Source of the DNA: QHVT01 sp036387915
Lineage (GTDB): Bacteria; Acidobacteriota; Thermoanaerobaculia; Gp7-AA8
Length of the DNA: 13,655 bases
Assembly (NCBI GenBank): GCA_036387915.1
Contig: DASVSV010000392.1
Coordinates: 1 to 13,655, forward strand
Direction: 5' to 3'
The translations under genes were made by a program, and so were the position numbers. Below, piece by piece: positions 13,562 through 13,655 of this stretch (within the stretch, counting starts at the first letter, position 1; the number at the start of each line of letters is the position of its first letter). Below the pieces are notes generated by a model, which worked only from the letters and a program-made list of their open reading frames with translations, ran no database searches and was not told the DNA's origin.

Positions 13562-13655
13562 TGCTAGGGCTAGCGCACGCCGCGGCGGGTGACGAGGTAG
13601 GTGGCGAAGCTGCTTCGGGTCGGTTGGGTCGGTGACAACGGCCGGCTCGCGTGTC

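Noticed and set aside
13570..13655. 3' end of a minus-strand gene entering from the right edge
   Set aside because: The frame is open for 28 codons to the edge, but this is too short in GC-rich DNA, and the residues show no recognisable motif.

Overview
This 13.7-kb window is a GC-rich bacterial chromosome fragment with tightly packed genes. The organism is probably diderm: two adaptor genes start with lipoprotein signal peptides, and periplasmic adaptor proteins and Sec-exported peptidases are encoded. The mix of genes (a stand-alone EgtD, a Crp-type regulator with a TTRPRI helix, tandem HlyD-like adaptors beside a MacB-type permease, an M16 active/inactive pair, a secreted protein with many 'WNG..Y.v.W' repeats, a heptad-repeat coiled coil) and the many dyad repeats between genes suggest an Acidobacteriota-like lineage. 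That assignment is inference from gene style, not a measured phylogeny.

Layout. 1-153: a heptad-repeat hairpin and a tRNA-His (GTG) on the minus strand, with a plausible promoter at 165-193. 201-476: a small unrecognised minus-strand protein. 477-842: non-coding, with a nested inverted repeat. 843-1514: a Crp/Fnr-family regulator on the minus strand. 1515-1896: non-coding, holding five copies of a 9-base motif and a dyad repeat that runs into the end of egtD. 1897-2913: egtD, histidine N-alpha-methyltransferase, minus strand. From a 69-bp divergent gap, a plus-strand operon runs 2983-7876: three related periplasmic adaptor proteins and one MacB/FtsX-type ABC permease, all translationally overlapped (8, 4 and 14 nt). 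No ATPase gene is present in the window. 7896-8013: a large nested inverted repeat closes that operon. 8054-10024: a secreted repeat protein, probably beta-propeller. 10055-10603: an exported heptad-repeat protein. 10656-13477: two overlapping M16 peptidase genes, the first with an intact HxxEH zinc site and the second with all zinc ligands lost, the usual pattern of a periplasmic heterodimer. 13480-13561: an imperfect palindrome after the last stop.

Mechanistically the clearest units are the adaptor/permease operon, which should form an envelope-spanning or membrane-remodelling ABC system with an ATPase supplied from elsewhere, and the M16 pair. The less expected signals are regulatory: two start codons lying in perfect hairpins (8044-8070 and 10622-10662), a cluster of CGTGCGCAG motifs upstream of the Crp-type gene, and a tRNA-His that lacks an encoded G at position -1 and has A73. 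No phage, CRISPR, transposase or rRNA gene is seen.
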